Source: Arthrobacter globiformis NBRC 12137
GTDB taxonomy: Bacteria; Actinomycetota; Actinomycetes; Actinomycetales; Micrococcaceae
Direction: 5' to 3'
Assembly (NCBI RefSeq): GCF_000238915.1
Contig: NZ_BAEG01000027.1
Span: 148,938 to 212,937 of the forward strand
DNA: 64,000 bases
How positions within the stretch are numbered: the stretch's first letter is position 1; each line of letters begins with the position of its first letter. The position numbers and the translations under genes are program-made. A model generated the notes under the pieces. The model saw only the letters and a program-made list of their open reading frames with translations. It made no database searches and had not been told where the DNA came from. Below are positions 51,780-60,471 of the stretch, in pieces.

Positions 51780-53762
51780 CTACACCAGGTTGGCGACCAG
51801 CCCCGTGCCGGCGGACTGAAGCCCCTCGGTCTGAACCGGCTCGGCCTGATGCCCTTCGGCCAGGACCGGCTCGGCACGGCGGGCCGGCAGGAGGGGCGCA
51901 AAGAACGCCCCGAGCTCCGCCGTCGCGGTCAGCGGCAGGACGTTCGCCACGTACTGGTCCGGGCGGACCACCACCACGACGCCGCCGCGGTCGAGGCCTC
52001 GAAGCTCGAAGATGTCGGCCTTCGGGTCGGTGCCGTAGACCTTCTCAAGGTTGGTGAGCTTGAACGGCCCGACCTCCGGCTTGAACACGGCCGGGACGGC
52101 GTTGATGTTGATGCCCCTGTGGTCCTGCTGGTAAATGACCTTCACGTCGAACCAGGCGTCGGCGTCGGCACCCTCCGGCGTGGCCGCGAGCGGCGACTCC
52201 GGAGAGTTCTCCAGCCAGTGCGCGAAGTCAGTGGTCGGCGACGCGGCTCCGGCTTCGGCGGGGTCGGCGAACACGTAGATGCGCCAGCGGCCATCGGCCG
52301 TAGCCTGGTGCCCCAGGTGCAGCGGGTTGGTGTCGCAGACGCGCTGCACGGGGGCGGACTTGAAGCGCTTGCCGGTGGGAAAGCCCGTGGCCAGCCTGGC
52401 ATGCTTCGCCTCGGCGACGATCATCGACGGCGCGTACTCGGTCATGAAGCCGGCCGGGAATTCGGCGGTGCGCACGTAGAAGTCCTCAAGCTCGGAGGGG
52501 TCCTCGAACTCCTCGGGCTTCTTGGCCATCAGGGTGGACCATTCCTTGTCGAAATCGATCAGGTTTTTCGCGACGATCTGGCGCTCGGCGGAGTACGTGG
52601 CCAGCAGCGACTCCGGGCTGCGGCCCTCCAGCACGTGGCCAAGCTTCCAGCCGATGTTGAAGCCGTCCTGCATGGACACGTTCATGCCCTGGCCTGCCTT
52701 GGCGCTGTGCGTGTGGCAGGCGTCGCCGGTGATGAACACGCGCGGCGTGCGGGTGTCCCGCTGCTCCGGGAGAACGTCGTCGAACCTGTCGGTGAGGCGG
52801 TGGCCAACCTCGTACACGCTGTGCCAGGCGACGTTGCGGACGTCGAGCGTGTAGGGCTGCAGGATCTGGTTCGCGTGGGCGATGATTTGCTCGATGGTGG
52901 TCTTGCGGATGGCACCGTTGTCGTTCTCCGGCACGACGCCGAGGTCGACGTACATGCGGAACAGGTGGCCTCCCTCGCGCGGGATCAGCAGGATGCTGCC
53001 GCCGTCGTGGGACTGGATGGCGCATTTGGTGCGGATGTCCGGGAAGTCGGTGGATGCGAGGACGTCCATGACGCCCCAGGCGTGGTTGGCCTGGTCGCCG
53101 GCGAGCGTGCAGCCAATCGCTTCGCGGACCTTGCTGCGCGCACCGTCAGCACCCACGACGTATTTGGCGCGCACAACACGTTCCTGGCCCGCCAGCTCAC
53201 CGGTTGTGTGGACCAGGGTCACGCTGACCGGGTACTCCCCCGTCTCCGCGACGTCGAGGCTGCTGAATTCGTAGCCATAGTCGGGGGTCATGCGGGTCGG
53301 GGAAAAGGCCATGACTCTGGCGAAGTAGTCCAGCACCCGGGCCTGGTTGACGATCAGGTGCGGGAATTCGCTGATGCCCATCTCGTCGTCGACCGCCCGG
53401 GCGGCGCGGACGATGTGCTTCGGGTTCTCCGGACTCGGCTTCCAGAACGCCATTTCGGTGATCCGGTAGGCCTCCGCGGTGATCTCCTCGGCGAAACCGA
53501 ACGCCTGGAACGTCTCGACACTGCGGGCCTGGATGCCGTCGGCCTGGCCGATGGCGAGGCGGCCGCCGCGGCGCTCCACAATGCGCGTGGTGATGTCCGG
53601 GAACTGGGAGAGCTGGGCGGCTGCGAGCATGCCTGCGGGGCCGGAGCCCACGATGAGCACGTCGACCTCGTCGGGCAGCTCTTCGGGGCGGTTGATGCCG
53701 ACGCCGGCGGCCGGCTGGATGCGCGGGTCACCGGAAACGTAACCGTGGTGGTGGAACTGCAC
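51780..53762 (-). CDS. mobA: MobA-like FAD-dependent aromatic monooxygenase
   Basis: 660-aa class A flavoprotein hydroxylase of the phenol hydroxylase / 3-hydroxybenzoate 4-monooxygenase group. Rossmann motif VGSGPAG (residues 38-44), the DG motif VGADGARSKVREAIG, and the GD motif FITGDACHTHSAKAGQGMN; the C-terminal third is the thioredoxin-like domain. The tail contains a repeat (EPVLAEGHQA/EPVQTEGLQS). GTG at 53762 follows GAGGAAAG. It diverges from the homoprotocatechuate genes and shares their control region, so it may hydroxylate a hydroxyphenylacetate to homoprotocatechuate; 3-hydroxybenzoate is the alternative. Confidence 0.9.
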   Translation of the reverse strand: MQFHHHGYVSGDPRIQPAAGVGINRPEELPDEVDVLIVGSGPAGMLAAAQLSQFPDITTRIVERRGGRLAIGQADGIQARSVETFQAFGFAEEITAEAYRITEMAFWKPSPENPKHIVRAARAVDDEMGISEFPHLIVNQARVLDYFARVMAFSPTRMTPDYGYEFSSLDVAETGEYPVSVTLVHTTGELAGQERVVRAKYVVGADGARSKVREAIGCTLAGDQANHAWGVMDVLASTDFPDIRTKCAIQSHDGGSILLIPREGGHLFRMYVDLGVVPENDNGAIRKTTIEQIIAHANQILQPYTLDVRNVAWHSVYEVGHRLTDRFDDVLPEQRDTRTPRVFITGDACHTHSAKAGQGMNVSMQDGFNIGWKLGHVLEGRSPESLLATYSAERQIVAKNLIDFDKEWSTLMAKKPEEFEDPSELEDFYVRTAEFPAGFMTEYAPSMIVAEAKHARLATGFPTGKRFKSAPVQRVCDTNPLHLGHQATADGRWRIYVFADPAEAGAASPTTDFAHWLENSPESPLAATPEGADADAWFDVKVIYQQDHRGININAVPAVFKPEVGPFKLTNLEKVYGTDPKADIFELRGLDRGGVVVVVRPDQYVANVLPLTATAELGAFFAPLLPARRAEPVLAEGHQAEPVQTEGLQSAGTGLVANLV

Positions 53763-53919
53763 GGGCTTTCCTCACTTCACTGTGTGGCTGGCTTTCGCCA
53801 AATCGTGTGTTCTATATCAGAACAGATGGTTCGATAATAGAAATAGGGTTATGCTTCAGTACTGTACGTTACATATGACCTGCGTTACAAGCAGCTTCCC
53901 CTCCCCCGAAAATCAGGGG

Positions 53920-53961
53920 TTGACGCAGCCGCCGGCAGCGTCCAGTATGTTTCGTATACGA
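53920..53961 (+). promoter_or_regulatory. hpa promoter with GntR-type operator TCGTATACGA
   Basis: TTGACG at 53920-53925 and a TATGTT/AGTATG -10-like region at 53944-53951 precede the perfect palindrome TCGTATACGA (53952-53961). A half-site repeat, TTCGTACC, follows. A NGTATACN core is a common target of FCD-type GntR regulators, and such a gene is the second of this operon. TTG start of the first gene is 26 bp further on. Confidence 0.6.
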
Positions 53962-53986
53962 TTTCGTACCTGATGAGGAGAACGCT

Positions 53987-55453
53987 TTGGAGCAGGTCAA
54001 CGACGACACCCTGGCAGCAGCACGCAAGGTGATCGCGGTGCACATCAACTACCCCAGCCGTGCCGCCCAGCGCGGCCGGACGCCGGCGCAGCCCTCCTAC
54101 TTCCTGAAGCCGTCGTCCTCGCTTTCCCTGACCGGAACCGCCGTCGAACGCCCGGCCGGCTGCGAACTGCTCGGTTTCGAGGGCGAGATCGCGATCATCA
54201 TCGGCAAGGCGGCGCGCCGCGTCGAGGTCGACGACGCCTGGGGCCACGTTGCCGCGGTCACCGCCAGCAACGACCTTGGCGTGTACGACCTGCGCTACGC
54301 GGACAAGGGCTCCAACCTCCGGTCCAAGGGCGGCGACGGCTTCACCCCGGTGGGCCCGGCACTGATTGCGGCAGACGCCGTCGACCCCGCCAATCTGCGC
54401 ATCCGGACCTGGCACAACGGGGAACTGGTGCAGGACGACACCACCGAAGACCTGCTCTTCCCGTTCGCCCGGCTCGTGGCGGACCTGTCCCAGCTGCTCA
54501 CCCTCGAGGAGGGGGACATCATCCTCACCGGCACACCGGCCGGCGCCTCCGTCGCCGTGCCCGGCGACCTGCTGGAGGTGGAGGTCAGCACAGCTGATGG
54601 TCAGCTGAGCACCGGCCGCCTCACCACCACAGTTAAGGAAGGCACGACGGCGTTCGCCGACTTTGGTGCCCGGCCCAAGGCCGATGACCTGCAGCGGGAG
54701 GAGGCCTACGGATCGCGGGAAGCCGCTGGCCTTCCCGCCACACAATCTGCACTGAGCCCGGAGCTCAAGGCCAAGCTGGAGAGCGTCTGCACCGCCACGC
54801 TGTCCTCCCAACTGCGCAAGCGCGGCCTTAACAACGTCAGCATCGACGGCCTCACCGCCACCCGCCCGGACCGCAAGGTAGTCGGCCTGGCACGGACCCT
54901 GCGCTACGTGCCCAACCGTGAGGACCTCTTCAAGACCCACGGCGGCGGCTTCAATGCGCAGAAACGCGCCATCGATTCAGTGAACGAGGGCGAGATCCTG
55001 GTCATGGAGGCCCGCGGCGAGAAGGGCACCGGGACCATCGGCGACATCCTGGCCCTGCGCGCCCAGGTCCGCGGCGCCGCGGCCATCATTACGGACGGCG
55101 GGGTCCGCGATTTCTCCGCCGTGGCCGCCATGGAACTGCCCACGTATTACTCCAACCCGCACCCCGCCGTGCTGGGCCGCCGCCACATCCCGTGGGACAC
55201 CGACATCACCATCGCCTGCGGCGGCACCACGGTGCAGCCCGGGGACATCATCGTGGCTGACTCGGACGGCATCCTGGTGATCCCGCCGGCCCTGGCCGAG
55301 GACGTCGCCAACGACTCCATCGCCCAGGAACGCGAAGAGGTTTTCATCGCCGAAATGGTGCAGCAGGGCCACAGCGTGGACGGACTCTACCCGCTCAACG
55401 CGGAATGGCGCACCAGGTACGAAGAGTGGGAAGCAGGCAAAGCCAATGACTGA
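53987..55453 (+). CDS. hpaG: FAH-family isomerase fused to an RraA-like domain (HpaG function)
   Basis: 488 aa. Residues about 1-235 are a fumarylacetoacetate hydrolase-fold domain: GCELLGFEGEIAIIIGKAARRV (metal-binding Glu pair), TASNDLGVYDLRYADKGSNLRSKGGDGFTPVGP and ILTGTPAG. Residues about 255-475 are RraA-like: LSSQLRKRGLNN, GTGTIGDILALRAQVRGAAAIITDGGVRD, VQPGDIIVADSDGILVIP. The first half should isomerise 2-hydroxyhepta-2,4-diene-1,7-dioate; the second may decarboxylate oxopent-ene-tricarboxylate. E. coli HpaG instead has two FAH halves. TTG start at 53987 with GAGGAG six bases before. Overlaps gntR by 8 bp. Confidence 0.9.
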   Translation: MEQVNDDTLAAARKVIAVHINYPSRAAQRGRTPAQPSYFLKPSSSLSLTGTAVERPAGCELLGFEGEIAIIIGKAARRVEVDDAWGHVAAVTASNDLGVYDLRYADKGSNLRSKGGDGFTPVGPALIAADAVDPANLRIRTWHNGELVQDDTTEDLLFPFARLVADLSQLLTLEEGDIILTGTPAGASVAVPGDLLEVEVSTADGQLSTGRLTTTVKEGTTAFADFGARPKADDLQREEAYGSREAAGLPATQSALSPELKAKLESVCTATLSSQLRKRGLNNVSIDGLTATRPDRKVVGLARTLRYVPNREDLFKTHGGGFNAQKRAIDSVNEGEILVMEARGEKGTGTIGDILALRAQVRGAAAIITDGGVRDFSAVAAMELPTYYSNPHPAVLGRRHIPWDTDITIACGGTTVQPGDIIVADSDGILVIPPALAEDVANDSIAQEREEVFIAEMVQQGHSVDGLYPLNAEWRTRYEEWEAGKAND

Positions 55454-56153
55454 AACGGCGACCGCCCCCGCCGCAGCGACCATTGCTGACGGCACCACCG
55501 GCAGCAAGTCCGAGCAGGCCTACCAGGCCATCAAGGCGCGGATCGTGGAAGGCACCTACACGCCCGGCTACCGGCTGGTTCTGGCCGCCATCGCCAAGGA
55601 CCTCGGCTTCAGCGTGGTCCCGGTCCGGGAAGCCATCCGCCGGCTCGAGGCCGAAAACCTGGTGAAGTTCGAACGCAACGTCGGAGCCACCGTGGCGGGC
55701 ATCGACCCCACCGAATACCTCTACACGATGCAGACCCTGAGCATCGTGGAGGGTGCGGCCACGGCGCTGTCCGCGCCGCTGGTCGGCGAAGCGGACATTG
55801 CCCGGGCCCGCGCCGTGAACGCCGAGATGCGGGAATGCCTGAAGCACTTCGACCCCGTCCGTTTCACCCGGCTCAACCAGGACTTCCACAGCGTCCTGTT
55901 CGAGCACTGCCCCAACCCGCACATTCTGGACCTGGTCCACCGCGGCTGGAACCGGCTGGCATCACTGCGGTCCTCAACGTTCCGTTTTGTTCCCGGCCGG
56001 GCCCACGAGTCCGTGGACGAACACGAGGCCCTGCTGAAGCTCATTGAAACCGGCGCCGACGCCGACACCATCGAAAAAGCAGCACGGCTCCACCGCAGCG
56101 CCACCCTCGACGCCTACCTCTCCCAAACCAACCCCCAAGACAACACTCCTTAA
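55446..56153 (+). CDS. GntR-family (FCD) regulator of the hpa operon
   Basis: 235 aa. Winged helix LVLAAIAKDLGFSVVPVREAIRRLEAENLVKFERNVGA, then an all-helical FCD domain with the metal-binding type residues (NQDFHSVLFEHC; VDEHEALLKLI; AARLHRS). An N-terminal Ala/Thr-rich tail of about 20 residues precedes it. Translationally coupled to hpaG. It probably binds TCGTATACGA at 53952 and is released by homoprotocatechuate or a pathway intermediate (inference). Confidence 0.9.
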   Translation: MTETATAPAAATIADGTTGSKSEQAYQAIKARIVEGTYTPGYRLVLAAIAKDLGFSVVPVREAIRRLEAENLVKFERNVGATVAGIDPTEYLYTMQTLSIVEGAATALSAPLVGEADIARARAVNAEMRECLKHFDPVRFTRLNQDFHSVLFEHCPNPHILDLVHRGWNRLASLRSSTFRFVPGRAHESVDEHEALLKLIETGADADTIEKAARLHRSATLDAYLSQTNPQDNTP

Positions 56154-56177
56154 GACCACACAGTTAGGACCTCAACG

Positions 56178-57692
56178 ATGACGACCCCTGTAGAAACAGC
56201 AGCAAAGCACTACGTCCCAGAGAACCTGCCCACCCATATCCAGCACTTCATCAACGGCAAGTTTGTTGAATCCGTGGGCGGGAAGACCTTCGACGTCCTG
56301 GACCCGGTCTCCAACCAGAACTACGCCACCGCCGCCGCCGGCCAGAAGGAAGACATCGACCTCGCCGTCGCCGCCGCCCGCGAAGCCTTCACCAGCGGCC
56401 CCTGGCCCAAGATGAAGCCGCGCGAGCGCGCCCGCGTCCTGAACAAAATCGCCGACGCCGTTGAGGCCCAGGAAGCCCGGCTCGCCGAACTGGAAACCTT
56501 CGACACCGGCCTGCCCATCACCCAGGCCAAGGGCCAGGCCCTGCGCGCGGCCGAGAATTTCCGCTTCTTCGCGGACCTGATCGTGGCCCAGTTCGACGAC
56601 GCCATGAAGGTCCCCGGCTCGCAGATCAACTATGTGAACCGCAAGCCGATCGGCGTCGCCGGGCTTATCACCCCGTGGAACACCCCGTTCATGCTGGAGT
56701 CCTGGAAGCTGGCGCCCGCCCTGGCCACCGGCAACACCGTGGTCCTCAAGCCGGCCGAGTTCACCCCGCTGTCCGCGTCGCTCTGGGCCACCATCTTCAA
56801 GGAAGCAGGCCTGCCGGACGGCGTCTTCAACCTGGTCAACGGCCTGGGCGAGGAAGCCGGCGACGCCCTGGTCAAGCACCCTGACGTCCCGCTGATCTCC
56901 TTCACCGGCGAGACCACCACGGGCCAGACCATCTTCCGCAACGCCGCAGCCAACCTCAAGGGCCTCTCCATGGAGCTCGGCGGCAAGTCCCCCTGCGTCG
57001 TGTTCGCCGACGCGGACCTGGACGCCGCGATTGACTCCGCACTGTTCGGCGTCTTCTCCCTCAACGGCGAACGCTGCACTGCCGGCTCCCGCATCCTGGT
57101 GGAACGCGCCATCTACGACGAGTTCTGCGAGAAGTACGCCGCCCGGGCCAAGAACATCGTCGTCGGGGACCCGCACGACCCCAAGACCCAGGTGGGTGCC
57201 CTGGTGCACCCGGAACACTACGAGAAGGTGGCCTCCTACGTGGAGATCGGCAAGTCCGAAGGCCGGCTGCTGGCCGGCGGCGGACGGCCTGAAGGTCTGC
57301 CGGAGGGCAACTACATCGCCCCCACCGTTTTCGCCGATGTCTCCCCCGACGCCCGGATCTTCCAGGAGGAGATCTTCGGTCCCGTGGTCGCCATTACCCC
57401 GTTTGAGAACGACGACGAGGCCCTCGCCCTGGCCAACAACACCAAGTACGGCCTGGCGGCCTACATCTGGACCCAGAACCTGACCCGTGCCCACAACTTC
57501 TCGCAGAACGTGGAAGCCGGCATGGTGTGGCTGAACAGCCACAACGTCCGCGACCTCCGCACCCCGTTCGGCGGGGTCAAGGCCTCCGGCCTGGGCCACG
57601 AGGGCGGCTACCGCTCCATCGATTTCTACACCGACCAGCAGGCCGTGCACATCACGCTCGGCGCTGTCCACACCCCCAAGTTCGGCGCCTAA
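56178..57692 (+). CDS. hpaE: 5-carboxymethyl-2-hydroxymuconate semialdehyde dehydrogenase
   Basis: 504-aa NAD-dependent aldehyde dehydrogenase. General base E266 in MELGGKSP, catalytic C300 in NGERCTAGSR and the cofactor-binding FTGETTTGQ. Its place between the ring-cleavage dioxygenase and HpaG identifies it as HpaE, oxidising the ring-cleavage semialdehyde to 5-carboxymethyl-2-hydroxymuconate. ATG follows AGGACC. Begins 24 bp after gntR. Confidence 0.94.
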   Translation: MTTPVETAAKHYVPENLPTHIQHFINGKFVESVGGKTFDVLDPVSNQNYATAAAGQKEDIDLAVAAAREAFTSGPWPKMKPRERARVLNKIADAVEAQEARLAELETFDTGLPITQAKGQALRAAENFRFFADLIVAQFDDAMKVPGSQINYVNRKPIGVAGLITPWNTPFMLESWKLAPALATGNTVVLKPAEFTPLSASLWATIFKEAGLPDGVFNLVNGLGEEAGDALVKHPDVPLISFTGETTTGQTIFRNAAANLKGLSMELGGKSPCVVFADADLDAAIDSALFGVFSLNGERCTAGSRILVERAIYDEFCEKYAARAKNIVVGDPHDPKTQVGALVHPEHYEKVASYVEIGKSEGRLLAGGGRPEGLPEGNYIAPTVFADVSPDARIFQEEIFGPVVAITPFENDDEALALANNTKYGLAAYIWTQNLTRAHNFSQNVEAGMVWLNSHNVRDLRTPFGGVKASGLGHEGGYRSIDFYTDQQAVHITLGAVHTPKFGA

Positions 57693-57728
57693 GCGCCAGC
57701 CACCCCCTTTCAAAGAAGAGAGCACATC

Positions 57729-58811
57729 ATGACCAACTTCGTTCCCACCCCCTCTGTCCCGGCACCGGATATCGTCCGCTGCGCCTACATGGAGATCGTG
57801 GTCACGGACCTCGCCAAGTCGCGCGAGTTCTACGTGGACGTCCTGGGCCTGCACGTCACCGAAGAGGATGAAAACACCATCTACCTCCGCTCCCTGGAGG
57901 AGTTCATCCACCACAACCTGGTACTCCGCCAGGGACCCATCGCCGCCGTCGCAGCCTTCGCCTACCGGGTGAAGTCCCCCGCCGAGGTGGATGCCGCCGA
58001 GGCGTACTACAAGGAGCTGGGCTGCCGCACCGAGCGCCGCAAGGAAGGCTTCACCAAGGGCATCGGCGACTCCGTCCGCGTCGAGGACCCGCTGGGCTTC
58101 CCCTACGAGTTCTTCTACGAGACCGAGCACGTGGAGCGCCTCACCCAGCGCTACGACCTCTACTCCGCCGGTGAACTGGTGCGCCTGGACCACTTCAACC
58201 AGGTCACCCCGGACGTTCCCCGCGGCCGGGCGTACCTGGAGGACCTCGGCTTCCGCGTCTCCGAAGACATCAAGGACTCCGACGGCGTCACCTACGCCGC
58301 CTGGATGCACCGCAAGCAGACCGTGCACGACACCGCCCTGACCGGCGGCAACGGCCCGCGCATGCACCACGTCGCGTTCGCCACGCACGAGAAGCACAAC
58401 ATCATCCAGATCTGCGACAAGATGGGCGCCCTGCGCATCAGCGACCGGATCGAACGCGGCCCCGGCCGGCACGGCGTCTCCAACGCCTTCTACCTCTACA
58501 TCCTGGACCCGGACGGCCACCGCATCGAGATCTACACCCAGGACTACTACACCGGCGACCCGGACAACCCCACCATCACCTGGGACGTCCACGACAACCA
58601 GCGCCGCGACTGGTGGGGCAACCCCGTGGTCCCGTCCTGGTACACCGAGGCCTCCCTGGTCCTGGACCTGGACGGCAACCCGCAGCCGGTCATCGTCCGC
58701 GAGGAAAAGTCCGAAATGGCCGTGACCGTCGGAGCCGACGGCTTCTCCTACACCCGCAAGGATGAAACCGGCGAGGCCGCTGAAGGTTTCAAGCTGGGAG
58801 CCCAGGTCTAA
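57729..58811 (+). CDS. hpaD: Homoprotocatechuate (3,4-dihydroxyphenylacetate) 2,3-dioxygenase, MndD type
   Basis: 360-aa type I extradiol dioxygenase of the VOC fold. Metal ligands fall exactly at H155 (LDHFNQV), H214 (MHHVAF) and E267 (HRIEIYTQD), with second-sphere H200 (QTVHDTA), matching the Mn-dependent MndD of A. globiformis and the Fe-dependent Brevibacterium enzyme. Cleaves homoprotocatechuate to 5-carboxymethyl-2-hydroxymuconate semialdehyde. Whether Mn or Fe is used cannot be read from sequence; the close agreement with A. globiformis favours Mn. Starts after AAAGAAGAGAG. Confidence 0.96.
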   Translation: MTNFVPTPSVPAPDIVRCAYMEIVVTDLAKSREFYVDVLGLHVTEEDENTIYLRSLEEFIHHNLVLRQGPIAAVAAFAYRVKSPAEVDAAEAYYKELGCRTERRKEGFTKGIGDSVRVEDPLGFPYEFFYETEHVERLTQRYDLYSAGELVRLDHFNQVTPDVPRGRAYLEDLGFRVSEDIKDSDGVTYAAWMHRKQTVHDTALTGGNGPRMHHVAFATHEKHNIIQICDKMGALRISDRIERGPGRHGVSNAFYLYILDPDGHRIEIYTQDYYTGDPDNPTITWDVHDNQRRDWWGNPVVPSWYTEASLVLDLDGNPQPVIVREEKSEMAVTVGADGFSYTRKDETGEAAEGFKLGAQV

Positions 58812-58814
58812 ACC

Positions 58815-59600
58815 ATGCTGGACGCGAAGACGATCGAGGCCATCGCGGACGAGCTGGTGGAAGCCGGCCGGACCCGCACCCCGGTGCCCCGCCTGACTGC
58901 CCGCTATCCGGACATGACGGTGGAGGACTCCTACGCGGTGCAGCAGCTGTGGCGGCGCCGGAACGAGGACGCCGGCCGGACCCTGGTGGGGCGCAAGATC
59001 GGCCTCACGTCCAAGGCCATGCAGGCGGCCACCGGCATCACCGAACCCGACTACGGTGCCATCTTCGATGACATGGTCCTGGAAACCGGCTGTGCGGTGG
59101 AATGGGACCGCTACACGCACCCGCGGGTGGAGGTGGAGCTGGCGTTCGTCCTGAAGGACGGGCTCAAAGGCCCGGGCTGCACCATCTTCGACGTCCTGAA
59201 CGCCACCGACTACGTGGTCCCGGCCCTCGAAATCCTCGATTCGAGGATCGAGATGGAGGGCCGGACCATCGTGGACACCATCTCCGACAACGCGGCCATG
59301 GGTGCCATGGTGGTGGGCGGCCGCCCGGTTAAACCGGACGCCGTCGACCTCCGCTGGGTCTCTGCGATCCTGTACAAGAACCAGACCGTGGAGGAAACCG
59401 GCGTGGCCGCCGGTGTCCTGGACCATCCGGCCAACGGCGTGCACTGGCTGGCCAACAAGATCGCCGCGCACGGGGACTCGATGAAGGCCGGCGACATCAT
59501 CCTGGCCGGCTCCTTCACCCGACCGCTCTGGGTGTACAAGGGCGACACCGTCCATGCCGACTACGGACCCCTCGGGAGCGTCACATGCCGCTTCGAGTAG
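58815..59600 (+). CDS. hpaH: 2-oxo-hept-4-ene-1,7-dioate hydratase
   Basis: 261 aa of the FAH-related hydratase group. Key segments are GRKIGLTSKAMQAATGITEPDYGAIFDDM, VEVELAFVL (metal-binding acidic residues), ALEILDSRI and DTISDNAAMGAMVVG. Adds water to 2-oxohept-4-ene-1,7-dioate in the lower pathway. Starts 3 bp after the hpaD stop and overlaps hpaI by 16 bp. Confidence 0.94.
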   Translation: MLDAKTIEAIADELVEAGRTRTPVPRLTARYPDMTVEDSYAVQQLWRRRNEDAGRTLVGRKIGLTSKAMQAATGITEPDYGAIFDDMVLETGCAVEWDRYTHPRVEVELAFVLKDGLKGPGCTIFDVLNATDYVVPALEILDSRIEMEGRTIVDTISDNAAMGAMVVGGRPVKPDAVDLRWVSAILYKNQTVEETGVAAGVLDHPANGVHWLANKIAAHGDSMKAGDIILAGSFTRPLWVYKGDTVHADYGPLGSVTCRFE

Positions 59601-60388
59601 AAGGCACCTTCCGGAAGGCTTTAGCGGAGGCGGACCGGCCGCTGGCGGGGATGTGGGTGTGCTCCGGCAGCCCGCTCATCGCCGAACTCTGCGCCGGGTC
59701 CGGCCTGGACTGGCTCCTGGTGGACGCCGAGCACAGCCCCAACGGACTTGAATCCATCCTCGCCCAGCTCCAGGCCATCCACGGCTACCCGGTCCACACC
59801 CTGGTCCGGCCACCCGTGAACGACACCGTCCTCATCAAGCAGTACCTGGACCTCGGAGTGCAGAACCTGCTGGTCCCGATGGTCAACTCCGTGGCCGAAG
59901 CGGAAGCCGCGGTGGCTGCCACCCGTTACCCGCCCCACGGGGTCCGCGGTGTCGGCTCCGCACTGGCCCGGGCCGCCCGCTGGAACCGGGTCCCGGACTA
60001 CCTCGCCCGGGCATCTGAAACGGTGAGCGTCACCGTCCAGATCGAATCGACGGCCGCCGTTGAAGCGGTGGAGGACATCCTGAAGGTCGACGGCGTGGAC
60101 GCCATCTTCGTGGGTCCGTCCGACCTTTCCGCATCCATGGGCCTGCTGGGACAGCAGGAACACCCCGAGGTGCGCGCCGCCGTCGAACACTGCCTCGCCG
60201 CCGCACAAGCGGCCGGCAAACCCGCCGGCGTGAACGCCTTCGCTCCCGCCACTGCCCGGCACTACCTGGCGGCCGGCGCCGACTTCATCCTGGTGGGCGC
60301 CGACGTCGCCCTGCTGGCCCGCGGCTCCGAAGCGCTCGCCGCCGAGTACATCCAGACCGCCGACGGCGAAACCCCGGCCAGCTACTGA
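59585..60388 (+). CDS. hpaI: 4-hydroxy-2-oxo-heptane-1,7-dioate aldolase
   Basis: 267 aa of the HpcH/HpaI class II pyruvate aldolases: WLLVDAEHSPNG, VRPPVNDTVLIKQYLDLGVQNLLVPMVNS (metal-site region), YPPHGVRGVGSALARAARWN and VDAIFVGPSDLSASMG. Splits the hydrated intermediate into pyruvate and succinate semialdehyde; the latter is the substrate of the dehydrogenase that follows. Confidence 0.95.
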   Translation: MPLRVEGTFRKALAEADRPLAGMWVCSGSPLIAELCAGSGLDWLLVDAEHSPNGLESILAQLQAIHGYPVHTLVRPPVNDTVLIKQYLDLGVQNLLVPMVNSVAEAEAAVAATRYPPHGVRGVGSALARAARWNRVPDYLARASETVSVTVQIESTAAVEAVEDILKVDGVDAIFVGPSDLSASMGLLGQQEHPEVRAAVEHCLAAAQAAGKPAGVNAFAPATARHYLAAGADFILVGADVALLARGSEALAAEYIQTADGETPASY

Positions 60389-60390
60389 CC

Positions 60391-60440
60391 CCGGTGGTTG
60401 GGCCCGCCGAAACCTCTTCCACGGCAGACCCAACCACCGG
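60391..60440 (+). promoter_or_regulatory. Intercistronic stem-loop between hpaI and the SSADH gene
   Basis: CCGGTGGTTGGG (60391-60402) pairs perfectly with CCCAACCACCGG (60429-60440); the inner GCCG/CGGC pairs again. It begins 3 bp after the hpaI stop. No T-run, so it may be an mRNA-stabilising or processing element between operon segments. Confidence 0.7.
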
Positions 60441-60471
60441 ACCCCACACACTTGTCCAAGGAGACTCCCGC

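Noticed and set aside
51849..53837. 662-codon open frame antisense to the flavin monooxygenase gene
   Set aside because: Shadow frame with repetitive Gly/Val/His composition and no domain.
56172..59555. 1127-codon open frame antisense to hpaE, hpaD and hpaH
   Set aside because: Gly/Val/Asp/His-rich artefact of high third-position GC on the coding strand; no domain, and three well-identified genes lie opposite.
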